A stretch of DNA of 64,000 bases from Armigeres subalbatus (GCF_024139115.2 NC_085141.1:392942632-393006631), one strand, 5' to 3'; shown: positions 45,241 through 57,348, counted from the stretch's first letter. A program made the numbers and translations. Notes: generated by a model not told the origin, from the sequence alone.

Positions 45241-47085
45241 AGGAATTCTAGGAGGAACTTCCGAATGAATTCCAGGGGGAGCTTTCGAAGGAATTTCTTA
45301 AGAAACTTTCGGTGAAATTCCTAGATGAACTTTCTGAGGAGTCCCTGGAGGAACTTCCGGAGGAATTCCTGGAAGAACTTCCGGAAGAATTCCTGGGAGA
45401 ACTTTCGAATGTATTTCTTCAGGAACTTCCGGAGAAACTCCTGGATGAACTTTCAGATGTTCCTGGAAGAACTTCCGGAGTTATTCCTGGAGGAACTTCA
45501 GAAGGAATTCTTGGAGGAACTTTCGGAGGAAATGCTGAAGGATCCTCCGGAAGAATTCCTGGAGGAACTTCCAGAGGAATTCTTGGAAAAACATCCGGAG
45601 GAATTCTTGAAGCAACTTTAGGAGGAATCCTTTGAGGAACTTCCGGAACAATTTCTGGAGGAACTTCCGGAGACATTTCTGAAGGACTTTCCGGAGGAAT
45701 TTCTGGAGGAACTTCCGGAGGAATTCCTGGAAGAATTTCCGGAGGCATTCCTGGAGGAACTTCCGGAGAAATTCCTGACGGAGCTTCCGGAGAAATTCCT
45801 GGAGGAACTACCGGCGGAATTCCTGGAGGAACTTCCGGAAGAATTGCTGGAGGAACTTCCGGAGGCATTCCTGGAGGAACTACCGGCGGAAATCCTGGAG
45901 GAACTTCCGGAAGAATTGCTGGAGGAACTTCCGGAGGCATTCCTGGAGGAACTTCCGGAGGTACTTCCGGAGGTACTTCCGGAGGAATTCCTGGAGGAAC
46001 TTCCGGAGGAATTCCTGGAGGAACTACCGAAGGAATTCCTGGAGGAACTTCCGAAGGAATTCCTGGAGGAACTTCCGGAGGAATTCCTGGAGGAACTTCC
46101 GGAGGAATTCCTGGAGGAACTTCTGGAGGAATTCCTGGAGGAACTTCTGGAGGAATTCCTGGAGGAACTTCCGGAGGAATGCCTGGAGGAACTTCCGGAG
46201 GAATTTCTGGAGGAACTTTCGGAGGAATTTCTGGAGGAACTTCCGGAGGAATTTCTGGAGGAACTTGCGGAGGAATTCCTGGAGGAACTTCCGGAAGAAT
46301 TCCTGGAGGAACTTCCGGAAGAATTCCTGGAGGAACTTCCGGAGGCATTCCTGGAGGAACTTCCGGAGGAATTCCTGAAGGAACTTCCGGAGAAATTCCT
46401 GAAGGAACTACCGGCGGAATTCCCGGAGGAACTTCTGGAAGGATTCCTGGAAGAACTTCCCGAGGCATTCCTGGAGGAACTTCCGGAGGAATTCGTGGAG
46501 GAACTTCCGGAGGAATTCCTGGTGGAACTCCAGAAGGAATTCCTGGAGGAACGTCCGGAGGAATTCCTGGAGGAACTTCCGGAAGAATGCCTGGAGGAAC
46601 TTTCGGAGGAATTCTTGGAGGAACTTTCGGAGGAATTTCTGGAGGAACTTCCGGAGGAATTCCTGGAGGAACTTCCGGAGGAATTCATGGAGGAAATTCC
46701 GGAGGAATTCCTGGAAGAACTTTCGGAGGAATTCTGGAGGAACTTCTGGAGGAATTCCTGGAGGAACTTCCGGAGGACGTCCTGGAGGAACTTCCGGAGG
46801 AATTCGTGGAGGAACTACTGTAGGCAGACCTCCGGAGGAATTCCTGGAGAACTTCTGGAGAAAATCCTGGAGGAACTTCCAAAGGAATTCCTGAAGGAAC
46901 TTCCAGGGGAATTCCTGGAGGAGCTTCCGGAGGAATTCTTGGAGGAACTTCCGGAGGCATTTCTGAAGAAACTTCCGGAGGAATTCCTGGAGGAACTTCC
47001 GGAGGAATTCCTGGAGGAACTTCCGGAGGAATTCCTGGAAGAACTTCCGGAGGAATTCCTGGAGGAACTTCCGGAGGAACTTGTT

Positions 47086-47260
47086 TTCTCAAACGAATAT
47101 TAAGTACATACAACACCAACAATTCCAGGAGAAATTACAGGTGGAAGTCCTGGAAAAACTTCAAGAGAAACTCTTGGGCGAATTCCAGGAAGTACTCCAT
47201 GATGAATTCAATAAGGAACTAGTATGGGAATTCCTGAATGAATTTTCGGAGGAATTTCAG
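47086..47260 (+). repeat. Unique spacer in satellite, copy 2
   Basis: Same spacer as at 45066 with a 4-bp insertion (GTACATACAAC) and scattered changes. The following 300 bp also match those after copy 1. Confidence 0.85.
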
Positions 47261-50034
47261 TAGGAATTCTAGGAGGAACTTCTGAATGAATTCAAGGGGA
47301 ACTTTCGAAGGAATTTCTTAAGAAACTTTCGGAGAAATTTCTAGATGAACTTTCTGAGGATTCCCTGGAGGAACTTCCGGAGGAATTCCTGGAAGAACTT
47401 CCGGAAGAATTCCTGGGAGAACTTTCGAATGCATTTCTTCGGGAACTTCCGGAAAAACTCCTGGATGAACTTTCAGATGTTCCTGGAAGAACTTCCGGAG
47501 TTATTCCTGGAGGAACTTCAGAAGGAATTCCTGGAAGAACTTCCGGAGGAATTGCTGGAAGAACTTCCGGAGGAATTCCTGGAGGAACTTCCGGAGGAAT
47601 TCCTGGAGGAACTTCCGGAGGAATTCCTGGAGGAACTTCCGGATGTATTCCTTGAGGAACTTCCGGAGGAACTTCCGGATGAATTCCTGGAGGATTCCTG
47701 GAGGAACTTCCGAAGGAATTCCTGGAGGAACTTACGAAGGAATTCCTGGAGGAACTTCCGAAGGAATTCCTGGAGGAACTTCCGAAGGAATTCCTGGAGG
47801 AACTTTCGGAGGAATTCCTGGAGGAACTTCCGGAGGAATTCCTGGAGGAACTTCCGGAGGAATTCCTGGAGGAACTTCCGGAGGAATTCCTGGAGGAACT
47901 TCCGGAGGAATTCCTGGAGGAACTTCGGAGGAATTCCTGGAGGAACTTCCGGAGGAATTCCTGGAGGAACTTCCGGAGGAATTCCTGGAGGAACTTCCGG
48001 AGGAATTCCTGGAGGAACTTCCGGAGGAATTCCTGGAGGAACTTCCGGAGGAATTCCTGGAGGAACTTCCGGAGGAATTCCTGGAGGAACTTCCGGAGGA
48101 ATTCCTGGAGGAACTTCCGGAGGAATTCCTGGAGGAACTTCCGGAGGAATGCCTGGAGGAACTTCCGGAGGAATTCCTGGCTGAACTTCCGGAGGAATTC
48201 CTGGAGGAACTTCCGGAGGAATTCCTGGTAGAACTTCCGGAGGAATTCCTGGAGGAACTTCCTGGAGGAACTTCCGGAGGAATTCTTGGAGGAAATTCGG
48301 GAGGAATTCCTGGAGGAACTTTCGGAGGAATTCCTTTAGGAACTTTCGGAGGAAATCCTGGAGGAACTTCCGGAGGAATTCCTGGAGGAACTTCTGGAGG
48401 AATTCGTGGAGGAACTACCGTATGCAGACCTCCGGAGGAATTCCTGGAGAACTTCTGGAGAAAATACTGGAGGAACTTCCAGAGGAATTCCTGGAGGAAT
48501 TTCCAGAGGAATTCCTGGAGGAGCTTTCGGAGGAATTCTAGGAGGAACTTCCGGAGGAATTTCTGAAGAAACTTCCGGAGAAAATCCTAGAGGAACTTCC
48601 GGAGGAATTCCTGGAGGAACTTCCGGAGGAATTCCTGGAGGAACTTCCGGAGGAATTCCTGGAGGAACTTCCGGAGGAATTCCTGGAGGAACTTCCGGAG
48701 GAATTTCTGGAGGAACTTCCGAAGGGATTCCAGGAAGAACTTCCGGAGGAATTCCTGGAGGAACTTCCGGAGGAACTTCCGGAGGAATTTCTGGAGGAAC
48801 TTCCGGAGGAATTCCTGGAGGAACTTCCGGAGGAATTCCTAGAGGAACTTCCGGAGGAATTCCTGGAGGTACTTCCGGAGTTATTCCTGGAGGAACTTCC
48901 GGAGGAATTTCTGGAGGAACTTCCGGAGGAATTCCTGAAGGAACTTCTGGTGGAATTCCTGGAGGATTTTCCGGAGAAATTCCTGGAGGATTTTCCGGAG
49001 GAATTCCTGGAGGAACTTCCGGAGGAATTCCTGGAGGAACTTCCGGAGGAATTCCTGGAGGAACTTCCGGAGGAATTCCTGGAGGAACTTCCAGAGGAAT
49101 TCCTGGAGGCACTCCCGGAGGAATTCCTGGAGGAACTTTCGGAGGAATTCCTGGAGGAACTTCCGGAGGAATTCCTGGAGGTACTTCCGGAGAAATTCCT
49201 GGAGGAACTTCCGGAGAAATTCCTGGAGGAACTTCCGGAGGAATTCCTGGAGGAACTTCCGGAGAAATTCCTGGAGGAACTTCCAGAGGAATTCCTGGAG
49301 GAACTTCCGGAGGAATTCCTGGAGGAACTTCCAGAGGAATTCCTGGAGGAGCTTCCGGAGGAATTCTAGGAGGAACTTCCGGAGGAATTTCTGAAGAAAC
49401 TTCCGGAGAAAATCCTAGAGGAACTTCCGGAGGAATTCCTGGAGGAACTTCCGGAGGAATTCCTTGAGGAACTTCCGAAGGGATTCCAGGAAGAACTTCC
49501 GGAGGAATTCCTGGAGGAACTTCCGGAGGAATTCCTGGAGAAACTTCCGGAGGAATTCCTGGAGGAACTTCCGGAGGAATTCCTGGAGGAACTTCCGGAG
49601 GAATTCTTGAAGGAACTTCCGGAGGAATTCCTGGAGGAACTTCCGGAGGAATTCCTGGAGGCACTTCCGGAGTAATTCCTGGAGGAACTTAAGGAGGAAT
49701 TTCTGGAAGAACTTCCGGAGGAATTCCTGGAGGAACTTCTGGTGGAATTTCTGGAGGATTTTCCGGAGAAATTTCTGGAGGATTTTCCGGAGGAATTTCC
49801 GGAGGAATTCCTGGAGGAACTTCCGGAGGAATCCCTGGAGGAACTTCCAGAGGAATTCCTGGAGGCACTTCCGGAGGAATTCCTGGAGGCACTTCCGGAG
49901 GAATTCCTGGAGGCACTTCCGGAGGAATCCCTGGAGGAACTTCCGGAGGAATTCCTGGAGGAACTTCCGGAGGAATTCCTGGAGGAACTTCCGGAGGAAT
50001 TCCTGGAGGAACTTCCGGAGGAATTCCTGGAGGA

Positions 50035-52460
50035 ACTTTAAACTTTATGGAACTTTAAAAGAAATTCGTGAAGGAACTTCCGCAGGAATTTCTGGAGGCA
50101 CTTAGGAATGAATTCCTGGGGGAACTTTGGAAAGAAGTCCTGGAAGAACTTACGGAGGAATTCTTAGTGAAACCTTGGAAGGAATTCCTGGAATTCCTGG
50201 AGGAACTTCCGGAGGAATTCCTGGTAGAACTTCCGGAGGAATTCCTGGAGGAACTTCCTGGAGGAACTTCCGGAGGAATTCCTGGAGGAAATTCCGGAGG
50301 AATTCCTGGAGGAACTTTCGGAGGAATTCCTTTAGGAACTTTCGGAGGAAATCCTGGAGGAACTTCCGGAGGAATTCCTGGAGGAACTTCTGGAGGAATT
50401 CGTGGAGGAACTACCGTATGCAGACCTCCGGAGGAATTCCTGGAGAACTTCTGGAGAAAATACTGGAGGAACTTCCAGAGGAATTCCTGGAGGAATTTCC
50501 AGAGGAATTCCTGGAGGAATTTCCAGAGGAATTCCTGGAGGAGCTTCCGGAGGAATTCTAGGAGGAACTTCCGGAGAAATTTCTGAAGAAACATCCGGAG
50601 AAAATCCTAGAGGAACTTCCGGAGGAGTTCCTGGAGGAACTTCCGGAGGTATTCCTGGAGGAACTTCCGAAGGGATTCCAGGAAGAACTTACGGAGGAAT
50701 TCCTGGAGGAACTTCCGGAGGAATTTCTGGAGGAACTTCCGGAGGAATTCCTGGAGGAACTTCCGGAGGAATTCCTGGAGGAACTTCCGGAGGAATTCCT
50801 GGAGGAACTTCCGGAGGAATTCCTGAAGGAACTTCTGAAGGAATTCCTGGAGGATTTTCCGGAGAAATTCCGGGAGGATTTTCCGGAGGAATTCCTGGAG
50901 GAACTTCCGGAGGAATTCCTGGAGGAACTTCCAGAGGAATTCCTGGAGGCACTCCCGGAGGAATTCCTGGAGGAACTTCCGGAGGAATTCCTGGAGGAAC
51001 TTCCGGAGAAATTCCTGGAGGAACTTCCGGAGAAATTCCTGGAGGAACTTCCGGAGGAATTCCTGGAGGAACTTCCGGAGAAATTCCTGGAGGAACTTCC
51101 AGAGGAATTCCTGGAGGAACTTCCGGAGGAATTCCTGGAGGAACTTCCAGAGGAATTCCTGGAGGAGCTTCCGGAGGAATTCTAGGAGGAACTTCCGGAG
51201 GAATTTCTGAAGGAACTTCCGGAGAAAATCCTAGAGGAACTTCCGGAGGAATTCCTGGAAGAACTTCCGGAGCAATTCCTGGAGGAACTTCCGGAGGAAT
51301 TCCTGGAGGAACTTCCGGAGGAATTCCTGGAGGTACTTCCGGAGTAATTCCTGGAGGAACTTAAGGAGGAATTTCTGGAAGAACTTCCGGAGGAATTCCT
51401 GGAGGAACTTCCGGAGGAGTTCCTGGAGGAACTTCTGGTGGAATTTCTGGAGGATTTTCCGGAGAAATTTCTGGAGGATTTTCCGAAGGAATTCCTGGAG
51501 GAATTTCCGGAGGAATTCCTGAAGGCACTTCCGAAGGAATTCCTGAAGGAACTTCCGGAGGAATTCCTGGAGGCACTTCCGAAGGAATTCCTGGAGGCAC
51601 TTCCGGAGGAATTCCTGGAGGCACTTCCGGAGGAATTCCTGGAGGAACTTTAGAAGGAATTCCTGGAGGCACTTCCGGAGGAATTCCTGGATGAACTTCC
51701 GGAGGAATTCCTGGAGGAACTTCCGGAGAAATTCCTGGAGGAACTTCTGGAGGAATTCCTGGAGGAACTTCCGGAGGAATTCCTGGAGGAACTTCCGGAG
51801 GAATTCCTGGAGGAACTTCCGGAGGAATTCCTGGAGGAACTTCCGGAGGAACTTTAAACTTTATGGAACTTTAAAAGAAATTCGTGAAGGAACTTCCGCA
51901 GGAATTTCTGGAGGGACTTAGGAATGAATTCCTGGGGAACTTTGGAAAGAAGTCCTGGAAGAACTTACGGAGGAATTCTTAGTGAAACCTTGGAAGGAAT
52001 TCCTGAATTCCTGGAGGAATTTCTGGAGGAACTTCTGGAGGAATTACTGGAGGAACTTCTCGAGAAATTACTGGAGGAACTTCCGTAGGAATTCCTGGTG
52101 GAACTCTCAAGGAACTTTCGGAGGAAATCATCAAGGAACTTCCGAAGGAATTTCCGTAAGAATTCCTGAGGGAACTTTCAAGGGAATTTCTTAAGGGACT
52201 TTCGGAGAAATTACTGGATTAACTTTCAAAGGAGTCCTGGAGGAACTCCTGAAAAATTTCTGATAATTTCCCATATGAATTCTTAAAGGAACTTTAAAAG
52301 AAATTCGTGAAGGAACTTCCGCAGGAATTTCTGGAGGGACTTAGGAATGAATTCCTGGAGGAACTTTGGAAAGAAGTCCTGGAAGAACTTACGGAGGAAT
52401 TCTTAGTGAAACCTTGGAAGGAATTCCTGGAGGAACTTCGGAGGGAATTCCTGAAGGAGC
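50035..52460 (+). repeat. Second higher-order marker: AACTTTAAAAGAAATTCGTG spacer, three copies
   Basis: The spacer starts near 50038, 51854 and 52287. Each is followed by GAAGGAACTTCCGCAGGAAT, ACTTAGGAATGAATTCCTGG and GTGAAACCTTGGAAGGAATT. Another marker, GCAGACCTCCGGAGGAATTC, recurs at about 44793, 46823, 48424 and 50419. Together they show repeated block duplications of 0.4-2 kb. Confidence 0.8.
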
Positions 52461-52739
52461 TTCAGAATGTTTTGCTGCAGGAACTTCCGAAGGAATTCCT
52501 GGAGGTACTTCGCCAGGAATTCCTTGGTGATTCTCCAGAGGAGTCAATGGAGGAACTTACGCAGGAATTCTTTGAGAAACTCCATCGAGAATGCTTCAAG
52601 AATTTTTTATGGAATTCCCCCAAAATTGGTCTAGTAATGTCACACAAATTCAGAATAAATCCTCCAGATACTCCCTGGGACTTTTTCCAAAATATGTCTT
52701 CCTGCATTCTCCAACAGCTCCTGAGTTCGTTCATGGATG

Positions 52740-53690
52740 TCTCCTAAAGTTATTCCAGGGTTTCCTCCTGGAGATCCTTCAGGGAATCCTTCAGAAACTC
52801 CTCTGTAGATTCTTCCTGGAATTCCTCCCGGCGTTCCTCAAGGGTTTCCTCCTGGAGTTCCTCCAGAAATTTTTCCAGGGATTCTTCCTGGAACTCCTAC
52901 AGAGTTTCCCCCTAGAACTCTTCCTGGAATTCCTCTAGGGACTATTTTTGGAGTTCCTCCAGAGATTTCTCCTGGAGTTCCGCCAGAGAATTTTCCTGGT
53001 GCTCCTCCAACGATACTCCTTGGAACTTCTCCTGCAATTCCTCCAGGAAATCCTCCTGGAGTTCTGCCAGATAAATCTACTGCGGTTCCTCTAAGGAATC
53101 CTCCTATAGTTCCTCCATTATGGATTTCTTTTGGGATTTTTCCTAGAGTTCATCCAGTGATTCCTTCAAATTCCTAATAGAGTTCCTCCATGGATTTCTC
53201 CTGGAAATTCTCCATGGTTTCCTTCAGATAATCCTCCAGGGAATCCTCCGAGAGTTTTTCAGTAATTTCTCATGGTCTTCTGCCAGAATTTGCTCCAGAA
53301 ATTCCTGGCGGGGTTCCTCTACGGACTCCCTCTTGATTTATTTCAGGGATTCCTCCTGGGATATCTCCAGAGATTCTTCTTGGAACTCCTCCAGGAATTA
53401 CTCCTGAAGTTCCTCCAGGGATGTCTCCTTACAAGCTTTTCTCCTGGAGATCCTACAGGAATTTCTCTTTAAGTTCTTCCTGGAAATCCTCCTGGAGTTC
53501 ATCCAGTGATTTCTCCTGGAGTTCCTCCAGGGGATCCTCCAATACTTCAGGAGTTCCTCCAAAAATTCCTCATGGACTTCCTTCAGGAATTTCTCCAATT
53601 TGCACCAAGAATTTCAGGATTTCCTTCTGGCGATCTTCCAGAAATTTCTCCTGAAGCTCTGGGGAATTCTTGTTAGAGCTCCGACAGAAA
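52740..53690 (-). repeat. Right inverted margin of the satellite
   Basis: Units such as CTCCTGGAGTTCCTCCAG are in the opposite orientation to the core and diverged. They flip back to plus orientation and decay after 53690. Confidence 0.75.
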
Positions 53691-54606
53691 TTCCTAGTGA
53701 ATGTTCTGGAGGAATTGAATGAATTTTTGGTGGAACTCTTGGAGGGATTCATGGTGGAAATTTTTGAAAGAGTTGTGGAAATCCTGGGAGAATTCGTGAA
53801 TAATTGTTGCTGGTATTTTTGGAGGAGTTCGTGGGAGGAAGGCTGAAGGAACTTTGAGTAGCTGGAGGAATTCCTGGATGAATTGGTAGGTTTTCTGGTT
53901 AAAAACCGTATTGTTGCTGGAAATCAAGGAGAAGTTCCTGATGAAATTCGTAGTAAAGCTATTGGTCAAAATTCTTGGTTGAATTCCTGTTGAAACTCCT
54001 GGAGGAATACCTTGTAGAATTCACGAAAAAATCTTGTGGAATTTTCGAATGAATTCCGTAGGGAATTCTCCAGAATTTTTAGGATTTCTTACGCATTTTC
54101 ATGTGAATTCCATAAAAAATCCTAAAGGAATTACACAGAATGCCCACAAGAATTTTTCAGAATTCCCAAAGGAATTTTCCAAAGTTCCCAGTTATTTACT
54201 AAAAATAACACACTTGAGTTACCCAGCATTCCTTCAAATTTCATACGGATTCATTACAATCCGGATTTTTGAGAATTTCGGCAGGGTTTCTTCAGACTAC
54301 CATAGAACTTTTCATCAGTAACTCCCTGTAAGAAAATTAGTTTAGACGTATGATTATAATCCATTCTAATATTATACAGTCATTCTTCATTTTTTTTCTT
54401 TTATTTAAAAATTGTCATAAATACAACGCGTATCATTCTGATTCTTCTCATACTTTATATTCATTGTACAGCGCCGTACTGCTTCCTATGTAACATCCAA
54501 CATTTCAGGCGAAGGAAACTTTAGTTACCACCATTAAATTAACGTTAAATACTATTCCAAAAACTTCGTGAATCTATAGCGGGCGTAAACATTAAATTGA
54601 TTGTTG

Positions 54607-55032
54607 CATTTCTTCTCCGCCTCGGACATCCCAGAACATGTCCTCATCCAACGGGACGCCGACTAGTGGAGTAGTTGGGGTGGTCGTGGTCATCATGTCC
54701 TACAAATTGAGCTGGGCAAGAAGGCCGATCTGATGCTGGTGGCATTGCAGGACGCGAACACACTAGCCAAAATGGCATACGGTTCGTGTGACAAACTGCA
54801 ACTTTGTATGGCGAGGGAATTTAACTTTGGAAAACCGTTGTTTTTGCCACAAACAACCGTCGTGGATCATCCGTGCACGGGACCGCAGATCGAGATGCTC
54901 CGGTCGTGGGGCTTCAGGGTGATTCCATATGTGACCAAGACGCTGATGTGCGGCGATACGGGGTTGGGTGCGATGGCTAAGGTTGAAACGATCGTGCCTC
55001 ATATGGGGGGATGTTTGAGAAGATGGAGTTGA
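54607..55032 (+). pseudogene. Ppcdc: Phosphopantothenoylcysteine decarboxylase pseudogene (partial)
   Basis: PPCDC is the flavoprotein that decarboxylates phosphopantothenoylcysteine in coenzyme A synthesis. One frame reads DIPEHVLIQRDAD, a TAG stop (54664-54666) where the family has an acidic residue, then WSSWGGRGHHVLQIELGKKA. It continues through ADLMLVALQDANTLAKMA, CDKLQLCMAREF, a degenerate LPQTTVVDHP in place of the PAMNxxM-type active-site segment, and PYVTKTLMCGDTGLGAMAKV. The CGDxGxG motif with its catalytic Cys is intact. It covers roughly the middle and C-terminal half, with no intron in 420 bp. The N-terminus with the active-site His region is absent. Nonsense codon plus lost Asn motif indicate a dead copy, probably a retrocopy. 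The DNA is GC-richer than its flanks and abuts the satellite edge. Confidence 0.85.
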
Positions 55033-55435
55033 ACAATTTGTAGAAGTAAATGGTAAAATACTCTTCGATCCACTAGCCACGTACCCGCGGTTTATCTCCC
55101 TGGTATTGGTCCAAAGCCGCCGGCAAATCCATTCCAGCTAAGTACGTTTGGCCTCAATGGCATTGCTGTTGGACAAATAAACTGTAACGAGAGAAATGAG
55201 AAAAATAATTTATAAATAATTTCGGCGTTTCCTATTTTCAATACTTACGCATTATTTGCCACTTTTTCATTTCACTTTCTCTTAAACGCAGGCGGATTTT
55301 TGTTGGAATTATTCCTGTATTTTCATTGAACTAAAACTTGTAGTAAAGCGCGATAACGGTGATAACAGACTATCCAAATTGAAAGAAAACAAAAAGTGAC
55401 ATTTGTATCACATACATATGTGTTAGTGAGAGCAA
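55033..55435. other. No gene recognised
   Basis: 55060-55200 is still less AT-rich and may be further decayed sequence of the same retrocopy or another gene; no motif recognised. Confidence 0.4.
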
Positions 55436-55605
55436 GTTAATATTTGGCTGCGTACTAACGAAAAATCTCGGATTAACTTAATACTCCGAAATCGGAGTAT
55501 TAAAAGAAAATCCGAGATTAAATTTGAGGATAATACAGCTTGAAGCTTACCGAAATCGAGGATAATACGAGATTCGCGTATCATCCTCGTTGGAGCTTAC
55601 CGCCA
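55436..55605 (-). repeat. Inverted relative of the repeat at 40655
   Basis: Ends CCTCGTTGGAGCTTACCGCC. Contains three GAGGATAATAC-type words and an internal palindrome ATACTCCGAAATCGGAGTAT (55480-55501). Confidence 0.7.
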
Positions 55606-56859
55606 TAGAAGTGCGCGAGGTACGTGCCGAAACTTTTCACATGTGAAAAACTACAAGAAATACTGGCCACGCAAATCTCTTCATCGCAAAGCCGCTATTC
55701 CAAAGAACATGTCCACTTAATTCAAGCTTATCGTTTGTGTCGAGTTATCGCAAGTGCAAGGCAATGGCTCTAGGGAAAGAATGCTGAAGCAGCTGAAAGA
55801 GCAAGGACATCGTTGACATAACTAGTTAATCCCACAGCAAGTGCCGGATGCTGTCCTTTACAAGCAGCTAAACAAACTGAAGGAACTAGTTTTCCAGGAC
55901 TTGTGACAGCTAAATTATCAATCTTCCGGGAAAGTTCTCAATTTCGAGTCACAAAGTTTCGGCTACAGCAAGCTACCGTAGCAGTAACTAAAATGGATAA
56001 GAAAATTACATTTAGCACGTTTTAATAATACAGTTACTGATATATAATATTATATGTATTACGTATACATTGCTTAGTGCTTACCGATATTTTCTGTATC
56101 TTCTTGATTTCCTGATTGATGATTTTAACGTCCGAGATGTTATTCTTAAAGGACACATTGTTCGACGACGAAGCTTTAGCTTTTCTGTAGTTGAAGATTT
56201 TCTTCTTCAATTTTATTTCTTTCCTATAATTAAATAAAAGGTTGTAGCTTGTTATAATTCTACATTTAAAAAAATCTGAATGCATCTGTTGCGCTAGCAA
56301 AACGGTTATGACAGACAAAGAACTATTTTCCGATTTGATAACCTTTATTCCAAGTGTGGTTGGTATTCCAGGGTTAAAAAATCCCTTTGGAAGAAAAGAC
56401 AATAAATTTGTTCGTGATTAGCCTAATCCATGCGAATGTGCGTATTTACATGTGTGTGATAGATATGGGAAGTACGTATATGGCCTACTTACGTTTACTG
56501 TTCTCTACCGATAATTCGACCGTACTAGCGACAACTGACTCCGCACTGTTCAAGACCGTACTGTAACTGTGAAATTATCATAGTATTAGGGTTTCGTTGT
56601 GCAATGTTACTATGTTAGATTTACCTCCCACTCTAGTATAACTACACTACTCAAATATCTATAAGCACACTTAACTCTCCTCTCAACAATTTCAAGCTAA
56701 TCGAACATAAAACAAGTCATTAATTCTATCATTCAGTCATCAAAAGCCTAACATGAAATCTCACCTAAGTTTCGCACTTCTGCATTCACTACATCAGTCT
56801 TGTTTTGGTTCATTTCTGATACCTATAAACAAGCCTATAATCACATTGCCGCCCATACA
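55606..56859. other. No gene recognised
   Basis: 55610-55990 has coding-like composition with broken frames (e.g. QVPDAVLYKQLNKLKELVFQ) that I cannot assign. A 122-codon minus-strand frame at 56034-56402 is AT-driven and has no recognisable domain. Confidence 0.35.
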
Positions 56860-57017
56860 TACACTGAACCGATCGCGCACGTACATTTTACCTGAATATT
56901 CAGGTAAACTCTTGAGAACTTGAATATGATACACATCATGTGATGCACTTAGAGTTCACCAATATAAACGTGACCTCTACCATAAATTCGGGTGAATTCT
57001 ACGTGAATTTTTGGTAA

Positions 57018-57027
57018 ATTATATATG
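57018..57027 (+). promoter_or_regulatory. Possible TATA box of the mini-gene
   Basis: ATTATATATGG lies about 50 bases before the candidate ATG. AT richness makes chance occurrence easy. Confidence 0.25.
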
Positions 57028-57074
57028 GCATGATGGTAAATAAAATAACTGTCACGACTTGCATATGCTACAAC

Positions 57075-57278
57075 ATGGCGACATCAGTTAGAATATTGCA
57101 AGGCGGCTTTTGGTTCTTTTCTTGTATATTAGCATTCTGCAGCAGGCTCACGTAAGTATGAATTTCGAATAAATCTGTCTTGGAATCATTTCTAATATAA
57201 CATAATTTCAGAATGCGGAAAGGCAATTTGTATGGGTTCCCGGATTATAGCCAAATAGAATTTCGCCGAGAAAAATGA
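57075..57278 (+). CDS. Two-exon mini-gene, 47 residues, putative secreted or membrane peptide
   Basis: I do not recognise this protein. Exon 1 (57075-57151) starts with CAACATGG, an excellent insect start context, and ends CTCAC before GTAAGTAT, a near-consensus donor. The intron is 60 nt (57152-57211), the usual size for small dipteran introns, and ends AATTTCAG. Exon 2 continues in frame to TGA at 57276-57278. The N-terminus QGGFWFFSCILAFCSRL is a strong hydrophobic segment after a short basic start, like a signal peptide or single membrane anchor. The rest is small, charged and tyrosine-containing, ending GFPDYSQIEFRREK. AATAAA follows at 57343 and 57365. Without splicing the frame stops inside the donor. 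The gene fills the centre of the TA-flanked element. It may be cargo, a captured host fragment, or chance. Confidence 0.5.
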
Positions 57279-57342
57279 CGCCAACATAATCATAAAAAAA
57301 ATCAGGACTGCCGATATATGTTTTGCCAGGATTACGGTTATG

Positions 57343-57348
57343 AATAAA
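57343..57348 (+). terminator. Poly(A) signal for the mini-gene
   Basis: AATAAA 65 bases after the stop codon, with a second AATAAA at 57365-57370. Confidence 0.35.

Larger units (their letters stand above)
41890..54330. repeat. 12-kb satellite domain of 24-bp units
   Basis: The unit is GGAACTTCCGGA + GGAATTCCTGGA, as at 17-19 kb. Degenerate edges (41890-42640, 53690-54330) still show GGAATT/TTCC spacing. Next inward are inverted-orientation margins, and the centre (42985-52620, about 400 units) is homogeneous. All three plus frames ([24 protein letters not shown]) and all three minus frames (PPEVPPGI and others) stay open because the 24-bp unit contains no stop. I find no start context, splice structure or unique domain supporting a protein. 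Confidence 0.95.

Noticed and set aside
42985..51921. Long open frames of 140-442 codons on both strands ([24 protein letters not shown] repeats) as genes
   Set aside because: They exist in all six frames because a 24-bp stop-free unit is repeated. There is no start context, unique domain or splice signal, and frames run into each other after small indels.
56034..56402. 122-codon minus-strand frame
   Set aside because: Lys/Asn/Ile-rich, as expected from AT-rich DNA; no domain or splice context recognised.
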